A DNA stretch of 23,528 nt. Source: Geobacter sp. (GTDB taxonomy: Bacteria; Desulfobacterota; Desulfuromonadia; Geobacterales; Geobacteraceae). The notes below the pieces were generated by a model. The model ran no database searches, was not told the origin of the DNA, and saw only the letters and a program-made list of their open reading frames with translations. Numbering within the stretch: position 1 is the first letter of the stretch; each line of letters begins with the position of its first letter. A program made the translations under genes and the position numbers. The DNA lies in contig DNJC01000041.1 in NCBI GenBank assembly GCA_003490025.1, forward strand, positions 1-23,528. The letters run 5' to 3'. Positions 7,573 through 15,528 of the stretch are shown in pieces.

Positions 7573-8304
7573 ATGACGGAATTGTCGGAAAAGCAGGAAA
7601 TCGTTAAATCCCACTGTAACAGTTGCTTGGGGGAAAGAAACCACCATCTTCTTTTCCTGCACAAGTCCAAATGGAGTGACGATGAATGCGACATCTATGG
7701 CGATGACGTATATCAATTGCTGAAGTGCTGTGGGTGCGAGGCAATTATCCTGCGACACCAGTCACGTTTTTCGGAGGACTGGGACGAGGATGGCCTTGTC
7801 GTAACTACCAAGTACTACCCACCCGCCATTTCCAGAAAAAAGCCTTCCTGGTTCCGGGATATAATTTCATTCGGTGGCACCAAGTTCAGCCTCATAGAAG
7901 AGATGATTGATGAAGTATACGTAGCCATGCAGAACGGCAGTAACCGACTTGCCACCATGGGGATACGCGCCGTTATCGAGACCGTGATGATAGACAAAGT
8001 GACCGACCACGGCACCTTTGCCGCCAACCTAGATGAGATGTGCAAACAGGGGTATATTTCCGCCAAACAGAGGGAAAGGCTGGAGGTTGTTCTGGACGCC
8101 GGACATGCCACGATACACCGGGACTACTGCCCAAAACCTAGAGAACTCAACAATATCCTTGATTTATGCGAAAGCCTCATTGAATCCCTCTATATCCATG
8201 AAGTCAAAACCAAACGGTTAAGCGAAAAGATTCCCCCCAGACCTCCGAGACCACCGAAGAAGAAAAAGGACAGTAAACTTGAAGCTGTTCCGGCTAAACC
8301 GTAA
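7573..8304 (+). CDS. Zinc-ribbon/DUF4145 protein, third gene of the Argonaute operon (243 aa)
   Basis: Residues 15-55 hold a zinc-ribbon-like cysteine set (C15-x2-C18 ... C52-C53-G-C55). Residues about 105-210 match DUF4145, a helical HEPN-related domain, with the typical stretches RLATMGIRAVIETVM and LDAGHATIHRDY. The C-terminus is a proline-rich, strongly basic tail (residues 221-235), which could bind nucleic acid. I do not see a canonical RX4-6H RNase motif, so an adaptor or sensor role is as likely as catalysis. It begins 25 nt after the SIR2 stop with AAGGGA upstream, and a hairpin terminator follows, so it belongs to the same transcript as the Argonaute and SIR2 genes. Its role in that system is not known to me. 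Confidence 0.85.
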   Translation: MTELSEKQEIVKSHCNSCLGERNHHLLFLHKSKWSDDECDIYGDDVYQLLKCCGCEAIILRHQSRFSEDWDEDGLVVTTKYYPPAISRKKPSWFRDIISFGGTKFSLIEEMIDEVYVAMQNGSNRLATMGIRAVIETVMIDKVTDHGTFAANLDEMCKQGYISAKQRERLEVVLDAGHATIHRDYCPKPRELNNILDLCESLIESLYIHEVKTKRLSEKIPPRPPRPPKKKKDSKLEAVPAKP

Positions 8305-8362
8305 CATACTAACATCACGGTCAGAGATTTGATGGTGAAGTAGTGAAAAACTGCAGACAAAC

Positions 8363-8382
8363 AGGGGCCTATCAAGGCCCCT
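8363..8382 (+). terminator. Hairpin ending the Argonaute operon
   Basis: A perfect 8-bp stem (AGGGGCCT / AGGCCCCT) with a 4-nt ATCA loop lies about 60 bases after the last operon stop codon and is followed by the T-containing ATTGTATT. It is a plausible Rho-independent terminator with a poor T tract. Confidence 0.55.
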
Positions 8383-8531
8383 ATTGTATTAGGCCCCAAG
8401 CATGTCCCGTGGTCTCTCGAACTTATGGGGCATCCTTGACTGTACCAGAGAGGGGAGCGGTCACCTTCTAGGGACCCGTAGGGCTCCCCCGGATAACATT
8501 TCTCCTTCAACCGCGCCTCCACTCGAACGTC

Positions 8532-8738
8532 ATGTTGGATTTGTTCCATCCCGGCGACCGGAGACTGAGGCAGCTCGGGTATAAGGGGGAATTCGATAAG
8601 ATAAAGATGAGTTCCTGGCGCAGTTCGGCCAGTCCTCTGGCAAGCTTCGCTCTCAGCAACGACTATCTCAGGGAACTGGGATTGTTCGACCTCGGCAGGG
8701 TACGGACGGCAGCGACCGCCTCGTCTAAGCGAGGATAG
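8532..8738 (+). pseudogene. Group II intron maturase C-terminal remnant
   Basis: The frame ending at 8738 contains WRSSASPLASFALSNDYL and LRELGLFDL, which match the end of group II intron reverse transcriptase/maturases (pattern W-x-SP-x-ALSN-x-YL-x-x-LGL). The reverse transcriptase domains, about 350 residues, are missing. Intron domain V starts ten bases after the stop, confirming the identity. The 5' part of the intron was deleted, so neither splicing nor mobility is expected. Confidence 0.7.
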
Positions 8739-8747
8739 GATGGACAT

Positions 8748-8827
8748 GAGCCGTATACGAGGCCCGTACGTACGGTTCTGTGAGAGGGATGAGGCGAACC
8801 TGATCAGTTCGCCTCACCCTACTCGAT
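8748..8827 (+). mobile_element. Group II intron 3' end: domains V and VI
   Basis: Domain V (8748-8778) has the expected GAGCC...GGTTC lower helix with the AGC catalytic triad, and an upper stem ACG/CGT. It is 31 nt long against the usual 34, with the loss in the distal loop. Domain VI follows as a perfect 10-bp stem (TGAGGCGAAC, 8790-8799, with 8807-8816), and the intron probably ends at CTACTCGAT (about 8827). Only the 3' part of the intron is present. Confidence 0.85.
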
Positions 8828-9103
8828 TGTGGTGCCGTAGCAAATTCCGTAATAAATCATCGGATTCGGAAACCGCTGTTGACCGCTGTTGACCGCTGTC
8901 GAACCTTGCGTCACCTTGCTTTCGGCAAAGTGAGGAAAAGGATAGGGCGGCGAAAAGTTATGGCTTATTTTTTCGCAACCTGCATGGTAACGAAAATTTT
9001 TTACAAGGGGGGACCGAGGCGAAAACGACAGGGCATTACGTTACGACCGCCACGGCGGGGGAGCTTGAAAGCCTCCAAACTCTACCCGTGTGGAGCATTT
9101 CAC
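8828..9103. other. Spacer after intron remnant
   Basis: I see no supported gene in this stretch. It contains three 10-bp direct repeats and several A/T runs. It separates the mobile island from the signalling block and lies downstream of the minus-strand kinase, whose stop is at 9104. No convincing terminator for that kinase was found. Confidence 0.5.
8872..8901. repeat. 10-bp tandem repeat, three copies
   Basis: ACCGCTGTTG occurs twice in a row (8872-8881 and 8882-8891), followed by a third copy with one change (ACCGCTGTCG, 8892-8901). No function is apparent. Confidence 0.85.
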
Positions 9104-11365
9104 TCAATCCTCCTGCACTCCATTCAATGGCAGCATCACGGTGAAGGTGGTCCCCGTTCCCACCGTGCTCTCCACGGTTATTTCCCCGCCATGTTCCCTG
9201 ACGATCCCGCAGCTGATGGAGAGACCGAGTCCGGTCCCCTTTCCTACCTCCTTGGTGGTAAAAAAAGGCTCGAAGATGCGGCTGCGGATTTCCTCGGGGA
9301 TGCCGCTTCCTGTGTCGGTAACGGTGACGTAGATGGCGCTGTTTTCCTGCCAAGCGCTTACCGTTATCTCCCCTTTCTCCTCTATGGCATGGGCCGCATT
9401 GACAATGAGGTTCATGAATACCTGGCTCAGTTTCTGGGGATAGCATCTGATCGCCGGCAGATCCCCGAACTCTTTCTTCAGAGTCGCCTTGTATTTGATC
9501 TCGTTCCAGATGATGTTGATTGTGCTCTCAAGGCAATCGGCTATGCTGGCGGTGGTGCATGTATCGTTCTTCCTGGAAAAACACTTCAGGGACTGAACGA
9601 TGTTCTTGATTCTTTCGGCGCCGTCAAGTGATTCGCTGACCAAGTCGGGAAGGTCCCCGACGATATAGTCGATCTTCATCTGTTTTCTTAGGGACGCCAT
9701 TTTTGACTGCTCCGAGCTGTCCAAACTGTCGATGATCTCACTCTGTGCCTGGATGAAATCGACGAGTCGAGCTTGGTATTTTGCCAGGGTTCCCAGGTTG
9801 CTGATGATATAGCCGGTGGGGTTGTTGATCTCATGGGCCACACCGGCCGCTAACTGTCCGATCGACGCCATTTTTTCCTGCTCGATCATCTGGTTGTGCG
9901 TTTCCTTGAGTTCGGTGTAGGCCTGGGCAAGTTCCAGGGCAGCCCGTTTCCTTTCGGTGATGTCGTTGATCGTCACTACAGCGCCCGGTTGTCCAAGCTC
10001 GCCAACATCGCTGTCGGGATAATAGGTTACGGATAGCCATCTCTTCGATGGTTCCAGGGGGAAATCGCAGCAATAAAAACCTCTTTCTTCACTGATCGAG
10101 GGCAGAAACAACTCCGTCTTTTCCAGCAGTTGTTGCCACTTCTGGCCGATGATCTCTCCATACGGAACCCCCATAAATTCGACTGTGGCGCGGTTACACC
10201 TTTTCACCCTTCCGTCCGGGGCGAGCAGAATGACCATTTCGTTGATGCAATCCATGGTCTTCTCCCATTCTCTCTTGACAGACTCGACCTGGCCGAAAAG
10301 AGCGGAGAGTTCTTCGTGCTTGCTCGTGAGTTCAGCCTGGCTCCTGAGGAGCTGGCGCTCGTTCTCCTTTTGGTCCGTAACATCGCGCACGGTCACTATG
10401 AGGCATTCCCTGTCTTTCAGGTCGATGGTGTCGGAGGACCAAAGGAAGGTGCGGATAAGGCCTGACTTGACACGTATGCTGACCTCGACGTTGCGGACAG
10501 CTCCCTCCCGATCCGTCTGGTCGATGATGATGGCGCGCTCCGCGGGATCGACCCAAAGGCCAAGTTCCACCGACGAGTGTCCGATGATCTCCTCGCGTGT
10601 ATATCCCAGCATTCCGACGAAGGCCTCGTTGGCCTCGATGAACAAACCTTCTGCCTTCGTGTTGATAACTATGCCATCCGGGCTGGCATGGAATGCCTTG
10701 AAGAATTTCTCTTCCGACTTCTCCAGGGACTCCTCTGCGCTCTTTCTTTCCGTCAAGTCCTGCAGCGTCTCAATGACCGCGATCACTTCTCCTTTGCCGC
10801 TGCGGATCGGGACAGCGTCAAAAAAGAGGTATTGGTCCTTTCCTCCCTCATTACGAAGCCATTTCTCGCATTGCAAGCCGTCTTCGCCGAAGGTGGATTT
10901 TGCGCATCTCGCATAGAGATCGAGGGGGGCGCCGTCCAGCACCACATCTGCGAGAGTCGGCCGCCAGTGTTCATAAAAGCCCCGCCAGTGCCGATCGGTG
11001 CCGATGACCTCCGTTGCCCTGATGCCGGTCAACGCCTCGCAGGCCTTATTCCACACGAGCACCTTGTGATCGGGGGCCAGAACAAAACAGGGCACCGCCG
11101 AATCCTGGACCAACTTCAGCGAAAATTCCCTGCGTTCCTCCAGGTCCGTTGCTGCCCTTGCGATGATGGCCCAGACAAACGGGGCGGTGATAACCAACAG
11201 TAACAGTGCATCGGCAATCCCCTGATAGGCCTTCTGAGTATCCGGAATCACGAGCGGCATGAAAAAGTGCACCAGAGTTTCGACCGTGCAGGTCAGCAGC
11301 AGCTGGGTGACAATGAGGTGCCGCAAGGATGGCAGTTTCCCGTTGAAAATCTGGTGGGTATGCAT
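9104..11365 (-). CDS. Membrane-anchored multi-PAS sensor histidine kinase (753 aa)
   Basis: Two hydrophobic segments (about 13-37 and 50-70) anchor the N-terminus. Three PAS domains follow (about 80-208, 215-333, 365-473), each ending in the usual D-[IVL]-T-[ED]-[RQ]-K linker. A dimerisation helix carries the phosphorylated H511 in GVAHEINNP. The ATPase domain has the N box NLIVNAAHA (652-660), G1 DTGSGIP (684-690), F box FEPFFTTK and G2 GKGTGLGL (708-715). All catalytic motifs are intact, so it should be active, of the NtrB-like HEINNP class. The ATG at 11365 has GGAG 5 nt upstream. It is divergent from the soluble PAS kinase starting at 11591. No response regulator is adjacent in its own operon; the HTH-receiver protein at 14090 is the nearest candidate. 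Signal unknown. Confidence 0.92.
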   Translation of the reverse strand: MHTHQIFNGKLPSLRHLIVTQLLLTCTVETLVHFFMPLVIPDTQKAYQGIADALLLLVITAPFVWAIIARAATDLEERREFSLKLVQDSAVPCFVLAPDHKVLVWNKACEALTGIRATEVIGTDRHWRGFYEHWRPTLADVVLDGAPLDLYARCAKSTFGEDGLQCEKWLRNEGGKDQYLFFDAVPIRSGKGEVIAVIETLQDLTERKSAEESLEKSEEKFFKAFHASPDGIVINTKAEGLFIEANEAFVGMLGYTREEIIGHSSVELGLWVDPAERAIIIDQTDREGAVRNVEVSIRVKSGLIRTFLWSSDTIDLKDRECLIVTVRDVTDQKENERQLLRSQAELTSKHEELSALFGQVESVKREWEKTMDCINEMVILLAPDGRVKRCNRATVEFMGVPYGEIIGQKWQQLLEKTELFLPSISEERGFYCCDFPLEPSKRWLSVTYYPDSDVGELGQPGAVVTINDITERKRAALELAQAYTELKETHNQMIEQEKMASIGQLAAGVAHEINNPTGYIISNLGTLAKYQARLVDFIQAQSEIIDSLDSSEQSKMASLRKQMKIDYIVGDLPDLVSESLDGAERIKNIVQSLKCFSRKNDTCTTASIADCLESTINIIWNEIKYKATLKKEFGDLPAIRCYPQKLSQVFMNLIVNAAHAIEEKGEITVSAWQENSAIYVTVTDTGSGIPEEIRSRIFEPFFTTKEVGKGTGLGLSISCGIVREHGGEITVESTVGTGTTFTVMLPLNGVQED

Positions 11366-11590
11366 GTGCTCTCCAGGTTCTCGGAACCAGGCGGATTACG
11401 GTGTTCATCGCCCTCGGCCGCCAGCACTATGCAGGCAGAGAAATCGAAACATAAAACTTATCGGCATTCGAGTCAAAACCATGAGCGAAACCGCTCCTCG
11501 CTTGTTCTCCCTGCTTCAGATGCTAAGATTTGTGGATTGCAATGTCGCCCTGGCGAGGGCAACCGAATGCACAGGCTGCAAGGAGAACCC
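11366..11590. promoter_or_regulatory. Divergent intergenic region between two PAS kinases
   Basis: This 225-bp stretch must hold the promoters of both kinase genes. I could not identify a convincing -35/-10 or -24/-12 pair on either strand. An open frame on the plus strand runs through it but has no start with a ribosome-binding site before 11591. Confidence 0.5.
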
Positions 11591-13885
11591 ATGTCCACCC
11601 CGAACCTTGACACAGAGAAACTCCGGTCGAATGAGGAATCAAGAGTCCATCAACAAATAGCTTTCGCCTCCGGGCTTTTCCAGGGAGACATCACTATACG
11701 CACAGTACTGGAGTCGCTTGCCGAAGGGGTGGTCATCATCGACAGCTCCGGGGTCATTCTGCTTGCCAATGAATTCGCCGGGCAGATGTTCGGCTATCCC
11801 GGGAGGGACCTCATCGGCAGGCCCCATGCCGTTCTGGTTCCCGAACGACTCCGCGAAATTCATAAAGAGCATATGGCGCGTTACTTCGCCGAGCCGCGAA
11901 TCAGGCCAATGGGTATGCTTCTTGATCTGGTCGGCTGCCGCCAGGACGGAAGCGAGTTCCCTTTGGAAATCAGCCTTAGTTTTTTGGAGACCATAAAAGG
12001 CGTTCTCGTCCTCGCTTTTATCAGCGACATAACTCTTCGTAAGCAGATCGAAACGCGTCTTCGCAAGAGCGAGGAGCTGTTTCGTATCCAGGTTGAAATC
12101 GTCAAGGACTACGCGATTTTCACATTGGATCTGCAGGGAAACGTCCTGAACTGGAATGCGGGCGCTGAGCGCTTGAAGGGGTATCGGGCTGAGGAGATCG
12201 TCGGTAGGCACTTCTCCTGTTTTTACGCAGAAAAGGACAGGAACGCAGGTGCGCCCGAAGATGAACTCAAAAAAGCCGCAGATCAGGGGCAGTTTGCAGA
12301 AGAATGCTGGCGAATCCGTAAAGACGGCAGCGGGTTTTGGGCGGATATCGTAATTACCACGCTCTATGATGAAAGCGGGAACCCGTGGGGGTTCTCGACC
12401 GTGACCCGCGACATCACGGAACGCAAAAAAGCGGAAGAGGCTTTGAGTTTCAGTGAGGCGCGATACAGGGCGCTATTTCGTGATAACCCCACCATGATCT
12501 TTACCGTCGATAGCGAGGGAACCATACTTACAGCCAATCCCTTTGCTGCATCCGAACTGGGCTATACCGTGGACGAGCTGGAACGCCAGCCGGTGCTGAA
12601 ACTGCTCCACGAAGATGATCGAGAAGCCATGATGAAGCAGTTGCAGATGTGTCTGAAAAATCCCGATGAGGTGCACCGATGGCAGTTTCGCAAGATCCGT
12701 AAAGACGGCACCCTTTTATGGGTGGAGGAAATAGCACAGGCGGTGAGCGGTTTGGAAGGAGGGCGCGCTGTTCTTGTGGTTTGCCAGAATGTCACCGAAC
12801 GAAAGCGCGCGGAGGAGGCGCTGCGAAAATCGGAGATGAAGTTATCCAAGATCTTCCACTCTGTCCCCGTTCTCATTGGCATTACGACGGTGGCGGAAGG
12901 GAGATGTGTCGATATGAACGAAAAAGGGCTGCAGACCCTGGGGTACCGGCGCGAGGAGGTCATCGGCAGGAGCACCCTGGAACTAGGTATCTGGGAAAGC
13001 GAATCGGTGCGGGACCAGGCGACGCGGATTCTGCTCAAAGAGGGCATGGTCCGGGATATGGAAATGCACTTCAGGGGCAAGAGCGGCATGGTTTTTACGG
13101 GGGTACTGTCTGCGGAACTCATCGAGTTTGATGGCGAACAGTACATGCTCAGCGTGATAAACGACATAACCGAGCGAAAACGGATGGAAGAGGAGATTGT
13201 CAGGCTGAACGCCGACCTGGAGGCATTCAATTACACCGTTGCCCATGACTTGCGCCAACCGCTAAATGTCATAAGCAGTTACTGCCAGATGATTGAGAGA
13301 ATATGTCGCGACCAACTCGGCGATGAATGCATGGGGTACGTCCAGGGGGCCTACGACAGCGCCTTGCGGATGGATCGTCTCATCGGGGCCCTGCTGAATT
13401 TCTCGCGCCTCGCCCGCGTCGAACCGCGCCGGGAAACGGTTGATTTGTCCGCAATGGCGCATGGGGTGGCTGAGGGGTTGAAACAGACGGAGCCTGGGCG
13501 GCAAGTGAATTTCGAAATCGCAGACGGGATTTTGGCCAATGGCGATGCGAGCCTGCTGCGGGCAGTCCTGGATAACCTCCTGAGCAACGCCTGGAAGTAC
13601 ACCGGCATGAAAGAGCAGGCAGTCATTGAATTCGGCGTCAGAGATGTCGACGGAGTGCCGACTTATTTCGTCCGGGACAATGGAGCCGGGTTCAACATGG
13701 AAGATGCCGATAAGCTCTTTACCCCTTTTGAGCGCCTCCCGGAGACGGAAAACCAGAGAGGCTTCGGAATCGGCCTGTCGACGGTGGAAAGGATCATCGG
13801 GCGCCACGGAGGGCGGGTGTGGGCCGAGGGGATACCGGGTAAAGGGGCATGTTTCTACTTCACCCTCGAATTGAAATTGAAATAG
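11591..13885 (+). CDS. Soluble four-PAS sensor histidine kinase (764 aa)
   Basis: No signal peptide or membrane helix is present, so this is a cytoplasmic sensor. Four PAS/PAC units (about 33-152, 160-280, 287-405, 412-531) each end in D-I-T-type linkers. The dimerisation helix has H552 in VAHDLRQPL, typical of the phytochrome-like kinase group. The ATPase domain shows DNLLSNAWKYT (661-671), DNGAGF (696-701) and GFGIGLS (724-730), all intact. The start is set at 11591 because AGGAG lies 5 nt upstream; the open frame extends 108 codons further upstream, but that part overlaps the divergent kinase gene and looks non-coding. It precedes an HTH-receiver gene on the same strand by about 200 bp, a plausible partner. 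Ligand or redox input cannot be told from the sequence. Confidence 0.92.
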   Translation: MSTPNLDTEKLRSNEESRVHQQIAFASGLFQGDITIRTVLESLAEGVVIIDSSGVILLANEFAGQMFGYPGRDLIGRPHAVLVPERLREIHKEHMARYFAEPRIRPMGMLLDLVGCRQDGSEFPLEISLSFLETIKGVLVLAFISDITLRKQIETRLRKSEELFRIQVEIVKDYAIFTLDLQGNVLNWNAGAERLKGYRAEEIVGRHFSCFYAEKDRNAGAPEDELKKAADQGQFAEECWRIRKDGSGFWADIVITTLYDESGNPWGFSTVTRDITERKKAEEALSFSEARYRALFRDNPTMIFTVDSEGTILTANPFAASELGYTVDELERQPVLKLLHEDDREAMMKQLQMCLKNPDEVHRWQFRKIRKDGTLLWVEEIAQAVSGLEGGRAVLVVCQNVTERKRAEEALRKSEMKLSKIFHSVPVLIGITTVAEGRCVDMNEKGLQTLGYRREEVIGRSTLELGIWESESVRDQATRILLKEGMVRDMEMHFRGKSGMVFTGVLSAELIEFDGEQYMLSVINDITERKRMEEEIVRLNADLEAFNYTVAHDLRQPLNVISSYCQMIERICRDQLGDECMGYVQGAYDSALRMDRLIGALLNFSRLARVEPRRETVDLSAMAHGVAEGLKQTEPGRQVNFEIADGILANGDASLLRAVLDNLLSNAWKYTGMKEQAVIEFGVRDVDGVPTYFVRDNGAGFNMEDADKLFTPFERLPETENQRGFGIGLSTVERIIGRHGGRVWAEGIPGKGACFYFTLELKLK

Positions 13886-14089
13886 TCATCGGTGCCGATG
13901 CTGTTAAAGCCTTCTTTGCCGGCTTACTTTTCCTTTCCTCTGGCCGCACTTGCTAAGGCATTGTAAACTACTGTAACAGCATGGTAAAACTAATATTAGA
14001 CCGTATTTTCTAACAGTGGGGGCAATTGTCTACAGTAATTGCTTAAAAACTTTGATATAAGTGGCTCCAAATCTATGGAGGCTTTAAGC
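13886..14089. promoter_or_regulatory. Intergenic region before the HTH-receiver gene
   Basis: A short palindrome CATCGG-TG-CCGATG (13887-13900) follows the kinase stop but has no T tract. The AT-rich part around 13960-14010 probably holds the promoter of the next gene; the boxes are not clear enough to assign. Confidence 0.4.
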
Positions 14090-14794
14090 GTGACGATCGA
14101 AGAGGCATTTGGCATAGTCATACGGAGACTGAGGAGAGAGCGCAATTTCTCTCAAGACAAGTTGTCCGTTGCCAGTTGCCTGGATAGAAAATTCATCTCG
14201 AACATCGAGGGGGGGAAGCAACAGCCAAGCCTCGTCTCCATCTTCGCCCTGGCGAGCGCTCTCAACACCTCAGTTTCCAGCATCATCTACGAGGCCGAGT
14301 TCATCCTGAAGATGAACAGCCCGGAAAAACTGAGAAATGAGGCAGAGGCTGCCAAGATCGATTGGATTAGCAGCATGGAGAACATGATGAACAAGGCATT
14401 CAACTGCTATAAGGGGAATGAAACTATTCTGATCGTGGACGATGAAAAGCAACTCAGGGATATGCTGTCGGATTTTCTGAGCAGTTACGGATACACAGTC
14501 ATAGTTGCCGAGGACGGGCTGGACGCGCTTGAGAAGTACAAGAGCAATTTGTCGAACATCAACCTCGTGGTAATGGACGTCGTAATGCCGAGGAAGGACG
14601 GGATTTCCTGCTTCAAGGAGATTAAAAGCCTGCATCCCGCAGCGAAGGTGATTTTCATGAGCGGCTATCGTCCCGACCATCTGCAGGCTCGCGACGATAT
14701 CAGACTGATTCAGAAGCCTTTTTCCCCGGTGGAAATGATAAAGACGATCAGGAGTGCGCTTGAGGTGGAGACCTGCATCCCTTGCGCTGAGTGA
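14090..14794 (+). CDS. XRE-type HTH / response-regulator receiver fusion (234 aa)
   Basis: Residues about 1-65 are an XRE/Cro helix-turn-helix (FGIVIRRLRRERNFSQDKLS ... KFISNIEGGKQQPSL). Residues about 112-225 are a receiver domain with acidic pair D117-D118, phosphoacceptor D163 in VVMDVVMP, S191 and K209 in QKPF, so it can be phosphorylated. The order, DNA-binding domain first and receiver last, is the reverse of ordinary response regulators. The GTG at 14090 is chosen as start because GGAGG lies 8 nt upstream; the longer frames starting at 14039 (TTG) or 14075 (ATG) have no ribosome-binding site. It follows two PAS kinases and is followed by a strong terminator, so it may be their output regulator. 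That pairing is inference. Confidence 0.88.
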   Translation: MTIEEAFGIVIRRLRRERNFSQDKLSVASCLDRKFISNIEGGKQQPSLVSIFALASALNTSVSSIIYEAEFILKMNSPEKLRNEAEAAKIDWISSMENMMNKAFNCYKGNETILIVDDEKQLRDMLSDFLSSYGYTVIVAEDGLDALEKYKSNLSNINLVVMDVVMPRKDGISCFKEIKSLHPAAKVIFMSGYRPDHLQARDDIRLIQKPFSPVEMIKTIRSALEVETCIPCAE

Positions 14795-14830
14795 GAGGTA
14801 CTTTTGCACGGGGAGGGCTGGATACTGGAA

Positions 14831-14864
14831 GGGGGTGGTTCCTTGGGAACTGCTCCCTTTTTTT
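14831..14864 (+). terminator. Rho-independent terminator of the HTH-receiver gene
   Basis: A 12-bp stem with three G-T wobbles (GGGGGTGGTTCC with GGAACTGCTCCC) closes a TTG loop and runs into seven T residues, 36 nt after the stop codon. Confidence 0.85.
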
Positions 14865-14873
14865 ATCCTGGCG

Positions 14874-15185
14874 TCATCCCATCTGGAAGAGGAGGCTCAG
14901 GGCCCAGGCTGTGAAGAGGGTGGAGGAGAACCATACGATGGCGCGCGGGGTGATGTCCTTGGGGATGTCGATGTAGGGGCGCTCTCCCCTGAGCGACTGG
15001 ATCTTGTACTCTATGGTCTGCTTGCCGTGCACGAAAACCACGATGGAGACCGGAAACCAGATGGCCCCGGTGACGTTCAAAAGGATGCTGATCGGGCCGC
15101 TTAAGTGTTCGCCGCTGGAGAGCATCAGGGCGAGAGTCGTGCCGGAGAGGAAAGCTGTGGTCTTTGTGGCGTACGGAATGTTCAT
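14874..15185 (-). CDS. Small membrane protein (103 aa), unknown function
   Basis: Three hydrophobic segments (about 11-24, 32-53 and 82-101) are separated by a polar loop with basic residues (KQTIEYKIQSLRGER), so it is an inner-membrane protein. I do not recognise the family. The ATG at 15185 has only a weak GGA upstream, and an overlapping frame is also open on this strand, so the start is not firm. It converges with the HTH-receiver gene, and the terminator of that gene lies just beyond its own end. Confidence 0.6.
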   Translation of the reverse strand: MNIPYATKTTAFLSGTTLALMLSSGEHLSGPISILLNVTGAIWFPVSIVVFVHGKQTIEYKIQSLRGERPYIDIPKDITPRAIVWFSSTLFTAWALSLLFQMG

Positions 15186-15453
15186 AATCGGTCCGGTGCC
15201 ATTTTAGATTTGAGCAGACCAATAGAGCAAAACATACAAAACAACATTAGCAACCGATTCGGTGCAAAGAAAAAATCGGGTTGCTTGGAAGAACTGTCGA
15301 CCTTCAAGCGGGTCATGAAGTAAGGAGTTGAACGCATACCGTTTCTGCCAGGGGCAGACGAAGGGGCTTTGCCGATAAGGCTGAGCCTCTTTTTTTGTTT
15401 CAATGATATCGGGAGGGTAGAGGCACCGTGACGGGCGAGGCGGCTTCCGGGGG
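15186..15453. other. Intergenic stretch with a free-standing terminator
   Basis: No protein gene is supported here. A terminator at 15363-15396 points along the plus strand with no gene directly before it, so a short untranslated transcript may end there. Confidence 0.45.
15363..15396 (+). terminator. Orphan Rho-independent terminator (possible small RNA end)
   Basis: GGGGCTTTGCC pairs with GGCTGAGCCTC (11 positions, two wobbles, one mismatch) around a GATAA loop, followed by seven T residues. No plus-strand coding gene lies within 550 bases upstream, so it could end a small RNA. Confidence 0.65.
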
Positions 15454-15483
15454 TTGACACCGGCAACCGCGTTGTGGTAGCTA
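15454..15483 (+). promoter_or_regulatory. Candidate promoter of the Tat-peptidase gene
   Basis: A perfect TTGACA (15454-15459) is followed after 18 bp by TAGCTA, a poor -10 box. It lies about 46 bases before the TTG start at 15529. Confidence 0.35.
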
Positions 15484-15528
15484 GGTGGGGTAGCTTGAGG
15501 GTAAGTGCCTGATTTAGGGAGGTTTTAT

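Noticed and set aside
8190..8747. 185-codon minus-strand frame across the operon terminator and intron remnant
   Set aside because: It overlaps the DUF4145 gene end and the maturase remnant, both better supported, and has no domain.
8828..9103. Second copy of the left-edge tRNA-like sequence as an attachment site
   Set aside because: Only a short loose match (AATAAATCA) was seen, too weak for a direct repeat flanking the island.
8879..9631. 250-codon plus-strand frame
   Set aside because: Most of it is antisense to the histidine kinase ATPase domain, and the first part is low-complexity basic sequence.
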